Part shown: positions 59,501 through 64,000 of the stretch, piece after piece
Layout: the number at the start of each line of letters is the position of its first letter
Numbering within the stretch: the first letter of the stretch is position 1
Assembly: GCA_030141605.1 (NCBI GenBank)
Contig: JAQGDQ010000649.1
Span: forward strand, 53,327 to 117,326
Source of the DNA: Tubiluchus corallicola
Taxonomy: Eukaryota; Priapulida; Priapulimorpha; Priapulimorphida; Tubiluchidae
Direction: 5' to 3'
DNA: 64,000 nucleotides
Program-made: the position numbers and the translations under genes
The notes under the pieces: generated by a model
The model's database searches: none
What the model saw: only the letters and a program-made list of their open reading frames with translations
What the model was told of the DNA's origin: nothing

Positions 59501-59762
59501 AAATATTAACCTTTGGTGTTGTGTAGCATAGTATTCATTGTGAACAGTTCTTGTCCGCCAAGTTTAATTTATTTAGCATGATTTTAATTTTATTAAATGG
59601 TAAAGACCATTTTTGCATTTTGTACACTAGTAACTACATATGCCTGAATTACTCTCTGTACTTATTACACTATATGGTTATGTAGTAGTTTAATTAGCAC
59701 TTTGCACTAATAAGTAATAATATGTTGTGTGATTATACGATTGCTCAAGCCTTTATGTTTAG
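56589..59762. other. Divergent spacer PCNP / DNAJC8
   Basis: AT-rich spacer with no recognised gene. The sequence immediately before the DNAJC8 start codon (CCTTTATGTTTAG) looks like a 3' splice site. A possible untranslated exon with a good donor (AACAACAG|GTAAGC) ends at 58920, but nothing proves its use. Confidence 0.4.
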
Positions 59763-59842
59763 ATGGCTGCAGAAGAGGGAGCACCAGAATCAGAAGCTGC
59801 ATTTCAAACATTTTACACAGAGGTAAATAAGACATATAAAGT

Positions 59843-59876
<34 letters not shown>

Positions 59877-62800
59877 TGTTCCCTTGCTTCTTCGCGGTTT
59901 GTTTATCGCGGATTGCTGTTTCGCGGGTTTTCAAAAATGTTAATGTAAATGTTTATCGCGGTTTTGCGGATTTTTGTGGTTCTCTGTCTAAAGTATTTTT
60001 GCACATGCGTAGTACGTATTGTACAGTAATGTATAGATTTGATGAATTTTGCATAAAAAAATCACAAAATGTATAAAAATATGTTAAAAATATAAACTCT
60101 AACATTAAAAGAATATTATAAATCATAAAAAATTACCATTTACAGTAAATAGTGTATTTATTCAGTGAATGAATACACACCAAAAACGAAATGTAGTACT
60201 TGCACCCGCTTGAGATGCTACTAGCTGTAGGATGTATCCACAATGCTGAGTACTCATATCAAATTTTAAAAGGTACATGTACAGTATGGGAAAAGTTATT
60301 AAGGGAATGAGAAAGCGTTATAAGAGTGTGGGGAGTGTTTATAAAGACTTAAAATAATGTGTAACTACTAAAATAAGTATAGCGTCCCTACTTTGCGGAA
60401 ATTCACTTATCGGGGCTGGGCCTGGAACGGAACACCCGCTATAAGTGAGGGAACACTGTACTCTGAGATACAATTTGTAGCGAATTTACCATGGTCAATG
60501 AATGAATGAAGTTTATTTTATACGGCTTTTATACTTAAAGTTCTAGTGTAACAAAAAATGCTGGTAGACAAATGTGGAATTTGTTAATGATAGTGGTATA
60601 GATATGGGATTCGCTTCGCTTATTACATTCGTTTACGTTTCAGGTGAAACAAATTGAAGCAGCTGATTCAGTACTTACTTCTGCACAGCAGATCGATCGC
60701 TTGCTTAGGCCTGGTTCTACGTATTTTAACCTCAACCCATTTGAGGTAATAATTAACAAACATCAATGTATTAATGTGCAGAAGAACCTGATTGGTTTCT
60801 GTTGTTACACATTTGTTGTTACACATTTGTTACTCATTTGTTGTTATACATTTGTTACACATTTGTTGTTACTTATTTGTTGTTACACATTTGTTGTTAA
60901 CATTTGTTGTTACACATTTGTTACTCATTTGTTGTTACACATTTGTTACTCATTTGTTGTTACACATTTGTTGTTACACATTTGTTACTCATTTGTTGTT
61001 ACACATTTGTTACTCATTTGTTGTTATACTTTTGTTACTCACATTTGTTACTCATTTGTTGTTACACATTTGTTACTCATTTGTTGTTATACATTTGCGA
61101 CAGGACTATATTCTAACTAATTATCAAGGATGATTGTGAAAGGTGATTTGATGAGTCGTCAAAACAGTAGAGGTGATTTAAACTTACAAAAATATACATC
61201 AGCTCTCAAACTAGTTAAACGACCGGAGAAGGTGTTCCGGGTGACCACCAATTTGTTTACTGACCATTTCTTAACTTTGGTCACTGGGCACATGCTGAAA
61301 TCATTAGGCATCTCCTGTTACACTAGGTATTTATTGAATGCATTTGTGAATTTTTTGACTTTAATGATTTGATATTTCAGGTTTTGAGAGCTGATCCCGA
61401 TGTTCCCATACCTGAGCTGAAGAAAATGTACAGAAAGGTAGTTATAAAAATTTCCAGAAATTTTATGATTATACAAAAATCGTACAAAAAATTATCGTTA
61501 AAAGTAAAGTGCAGCACTTTACCAGGTGGACTAGTGGTTGTGTGCAGATATGAATTGCTTGAAGATCAAATTAGTGACTGGTAGTCTAACAGAGAGGTTC
61601 CATTTTCCTCTACTCACATTAGTTTATTAACAACAGGAAATAATCCATCTTTTGTTTGCTTGGAGAGCTGTATTTCACATGCTATTACATTAATTCTTAC
61701 CTGCTGCTGGACTTGCAGTCATAATCCAAGAGATTACCGCATAATAAAAATATACACACACGCAGAAGTTATTAATAGTAGAGTTACATATGTAACAAGA
61801 AAGGGTACACCATATTTACTGCTTTAAACATCTACACAACACTTTTATGAACTTCTAAATTACTTTCACATGAAAAAATCATAAAAACTGTACAGTGTCA
61901 GAAGTGGCGTTTATTTTGGTTATAGCACTTTGCTTAATTTAATCAGGCCTACTAAGTGGGGATCACTACTGTAGTTCTTCTGCAAATCAGTGTTTGCTGG
62001 CAACTTCAGTTAAACGGCTGTGAGATAATGAAGATGGCTTGAGTATTTTTCAATTTAGGCTTATTTTAACAGTAAAAGTTCCGCTTATTCAGTTAACACA
62101 GGTTGTTTTTATTACAGCTTTCAGTTAAACGGCTGTGAGATAATGAAGATGGCTTGAGTATTGTTCAATTCAGGCTTATTTTAACAGTAAAAGTTTCGCT
62201 TATTCAGTTAACACATGTTGTTTTTGTTACAGCTCTCTATATTGGTTCATCCTGACAAGAACCAAGATGACCAAGAGCGGGCACAAAAAGCATTTGATAG
62301 TATGTATTTAACTAAGCATTTGATAGTACGTATTTAACTAAGCATTTGATAGTACGTATTAAACTAAGCATTTGATAGTATGTATTTAACTAAGCATTTG
62401 ATAGTATGTATTTAACTAAGCATTTGATAGTATGTATTTAACTAAGCATTTGATAGTACGTATTTAACTAAGCATTTGATAGTACGTATTTAACTAAGCA
62501 TTTGATAGTACGTATTTAACTAAGCATTTGATAGTACGTATTTAACTAAGCATTTGATAGTACGTATTTAACTAAGCATTTGATAGTACGTATTTAACTA
62601 AGCATTTGATAGTACGTATTTAACTAAGCATTTGATAGTACGTATTTAACTAAGCATTTGATAGTATGTATTTAACTAAGCATTTGATAGTACGTATTTA
62701 ACTAAGCATTTGATAGTACGTATTAAACTAAGCATTTGATAGTACAGTATTTAACTAAGCATTTGATAGTACGTATTAAACTAAGCATTTGATAGTACGT

Positions 62801-64000
62801 ATTTAACTAAGCATTTGATAGTACGTATTTAACTAAGCATTTGATAGTACGTCTTTAACTAAGCATTTGATAGTACGTATTTAACTAAGCATTTGATAGT
62901 ACGTATTTAACTAAACATTTGATAGTACGTATTTAACTAAGCATTTGATAGTACGTATTTAACTAAGCATTTGATAGTACGTATTTAACTAAGCATTTGA
63001 TAGTACGTATTTAACTAAGCATTTGATAGTATGTATTTAACTAAGCATTTGATAGTACGTATTTAACTAAACATTTGATAGTACGTATTTAACTAAGCAT
63101 TTGATAGTACGTATTTAACTAAACATTTGATAGTATGTATTTAATTAAGCATTTGATAGTACGTATTTAACTAAGCATTTGATAGTACGTATTTAACTAA
63201 ACATTTGATAGTACGTATTTAACTAAACATTTGATAGTATGTATTTAACTATTTAGCCAACATTGTTTCTCATGTTCAGTTTCATTATCAACTTGTGCTT
63301 GTGCAATTTTCACATCATACAAAATTACAATTTAAAATTATATTTTTAGATAGATAAGAACATGATTTAAATTATAATTTTAGCTAATTTGTGTTACATT
63401 TATTTAACAAGCTTGAACAGTCGTGATAGAATGAATCTACAGCTATTAAATTTTTGAAACAAGCTTGACCAAAAGGAAGGTCAATGTTGTCTCATAATCA
63501 ATTGTTTATTTACAGATTATATCTGGTTATTGATTAAAGGAAAACTCTTGGATCGAGCAACCGTCAGTGCATTTTAATATACAATTAAAAATATTGAAAT
63601 TACCACATAGTACCTGAAATGTATTGATTGGAATTACAAAAAAATAAAGTTATAATCACTCTCGTCTAAATTTTTGGTTTGTTTTTTGAACTCTTAAGAA
63701 TGACTTCAAATCTGTCTGGATCAGTAGGAGCTCTATATAGGTCTAAGATGCTGAGCTTTTAATGTAAAAAAACCCATTTCAAATCGTGTCTTTCAACTCA
63801 ATGAATTGTGTTGTTGTTTATTCGTTAATTGATAATGTTGAGTGTTTTGTGTTATTGTTGTGCTATTATTATTTACTATAGTTGTGAATAGAGCTTGGAA
63901 AACACTTGAAAATGAAGAACTGTACAAGCGATGCAAAGCCATCATTCAGGAAGCAAAAGACATGACTGCCCACATGGTAACGTGTTATATTACTTCTCAT
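59763..64000 (+). CDS. DNAJC8: DNAJC8 (J-domain, spliceosome-associated), 5' part
   Basis: J-domain cochaperone of Hsp70; the human protein (253 aa) is associated with spliceosomes in the nucleus. Exons seen: 59763-59822, 60644-60745, 61381-61437, 62233-62299, 63882-63976, followed by a GTAACG donor; the rest lies beyond the window. They join in phase to 127 residues. FQTFYTEVKQIEAADSVLTS and GSTYFNLNPFEVL match human DNAJC8 closely. The J-domain begins about residue 48 and LSILVHPDKNQDD carries the essential HPD at 79-81. The start codon sits directly after TTTAG. Intron 1 holds a transposon, intron 2 a TTGTTACACATT repeat. Exon 4, which encodes HPD, is flanked by a duplicated acceptor region and by about 37 copies of its own donor junction. 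Confidence 0.93.
59874..60458. mobile_element. Tigger-like MITE in DNAJC8 intron 1
   Basis: Ends CAGTGTTCCCTTGCTTCTTC and, inverted, ATAAGTGAGGGAACACTG, with TA on both sides. CAGTGTTCCCTCGC-type ends with TA duplication are typical of pogo/Tigger non-autonomous elements. It is inserted at the end of a (TA)n run (59848-59873). Confidence 0.9.
60797..61100. repeat. TTGTTACACATT-type repeat in DNAJC8 intron 2
   Basis: About 20 irregular units of TTGTTGTTACACAT and TTGTTACTCAT. They begin about 50 bp after the exon 2 donor. Open frames through it are repeat artefacts. Confidence 0.9.
62005..62234 (+). repeat. 115-bp tandem duplication of the DNAJC8 exon 4 acceptor
   Basis: 62005-62119 and 62120-62234 are about 95% identical at a constant offset of 115 bp. 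Both contain the polypyrimidine tract and acceptor TTGTTTTTRTTACAG; copies end at 62117 and 62232. Only the second leads into the coding exon. Confidence 0.95.
62290..63250 (+). repeat. 26-bp minisatellite made of the DNAJC8 exon 4 donor junction
   Basis: About 37 tandem copies whose unit is GCATTTGATA (the last ten coding bases of exon 4) plus GTATGTATTTAACTAA (the first sixteen intron bases). The first unit is the real exon-intron junction at 62299/62300. Most later units read GTACGT in place of GTATGT; a few read ACATTTGATA or ATTAAAC. One unit carries a small insertion. Confidence 0.97.
63251..63881. other. Right part of DNAJC8 intron 4
   Basis: AT-rich intron sequence. TTAAAGGAAAACTCTTGGAT at about 63534 resembles the start of the M1 family but no full element follows. 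Confidence 0.6.

Noticed and set aside
60644-61133. Long plus frames continuing past DNAJC8 exon 2
   Set aside because: Beyond the donor at 60745 they only translate the TTGTTACACATT repeat.
61530-61620. tRNA-like string GGACTAGTGGTTGTG in DNAJC8 intron 3
   Set aside because: No convincing B box or cloverleaf; at best a decayed SINE.

Overview
The window is AT-rich nuclear DNA from an animal. The evidence is five interrupted protein-coding genes with GT-AG introns, all of metazoan families, together with many small inverted-repeat DNA transposons, one tRNA-headed SINE and a heavy load of minisatellites. The phylum cannot be fixed from sequence alone. An invertebrate such as a tunicate or cnidarian is plausible, partly because several start codons lie at or just after 3' splice-site-like sequence, which hints at spliced-leader trans-splicing.

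Layout. 1-8365: no gene found; transposon, 26-bp tandem array, microsatellites, a fold-back. 8366-21686 (-): TSPAN33-like TspanC8 tetraspanin, seven exons, 320 aa; its introns hold five tandem arrays. 21687-23836: divergent spacer largely filled by one inverted-repeat element. 23837-34344 (+): AGPAT3/4-type lysophosphatidic acid acyltransferase, nine exons, 378 aa. 34345-37422: spacer with a transposon directly 3' of AGPAT. 37423-48967 (+): SASH1-family adaptor (SLY-SH3-SAM-SAM), eleven exons, 761 aa. 48968-52544: convergent spacer with transposons. 52545-56497 (-): PCNP, five exons, 174 aa. 56498-59762: divergent spacer. 59763-63976 (+): DNAJC8 J-domain splicing-associated protein, first five exons (127 aa); the gene runs off the right edge.

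I rebuilt all five gene models by joining exons whose reading phases agree across every junction and whose product aligns along its length with the family. The genes are unrelated housekeeping or signalling genes (membrane scaffold, phospholipid synthesis, scaffold adaptor, nuclear PEST protein, spliceosome-associated chaperone). They do not form a pathway or cluster.

The most unusual structure is around DNAJC8 exon 4. The exon-intron junction itself (GCATTTGATA|GTATGT) has been amplified into about 37 tandem 26-bp copies, each recreating a 5' splice site, while the 3' splice site of the same exon lies in an exact-offset 115-bp tandem duplication. A second array, in the tetraspanin gene, repeats TTGTTTCAG about 40 times on the sense strand, so it is an array of decoy 3' splice sites. 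These suggest minisatellites that arise from, or mimic, splice junctions.
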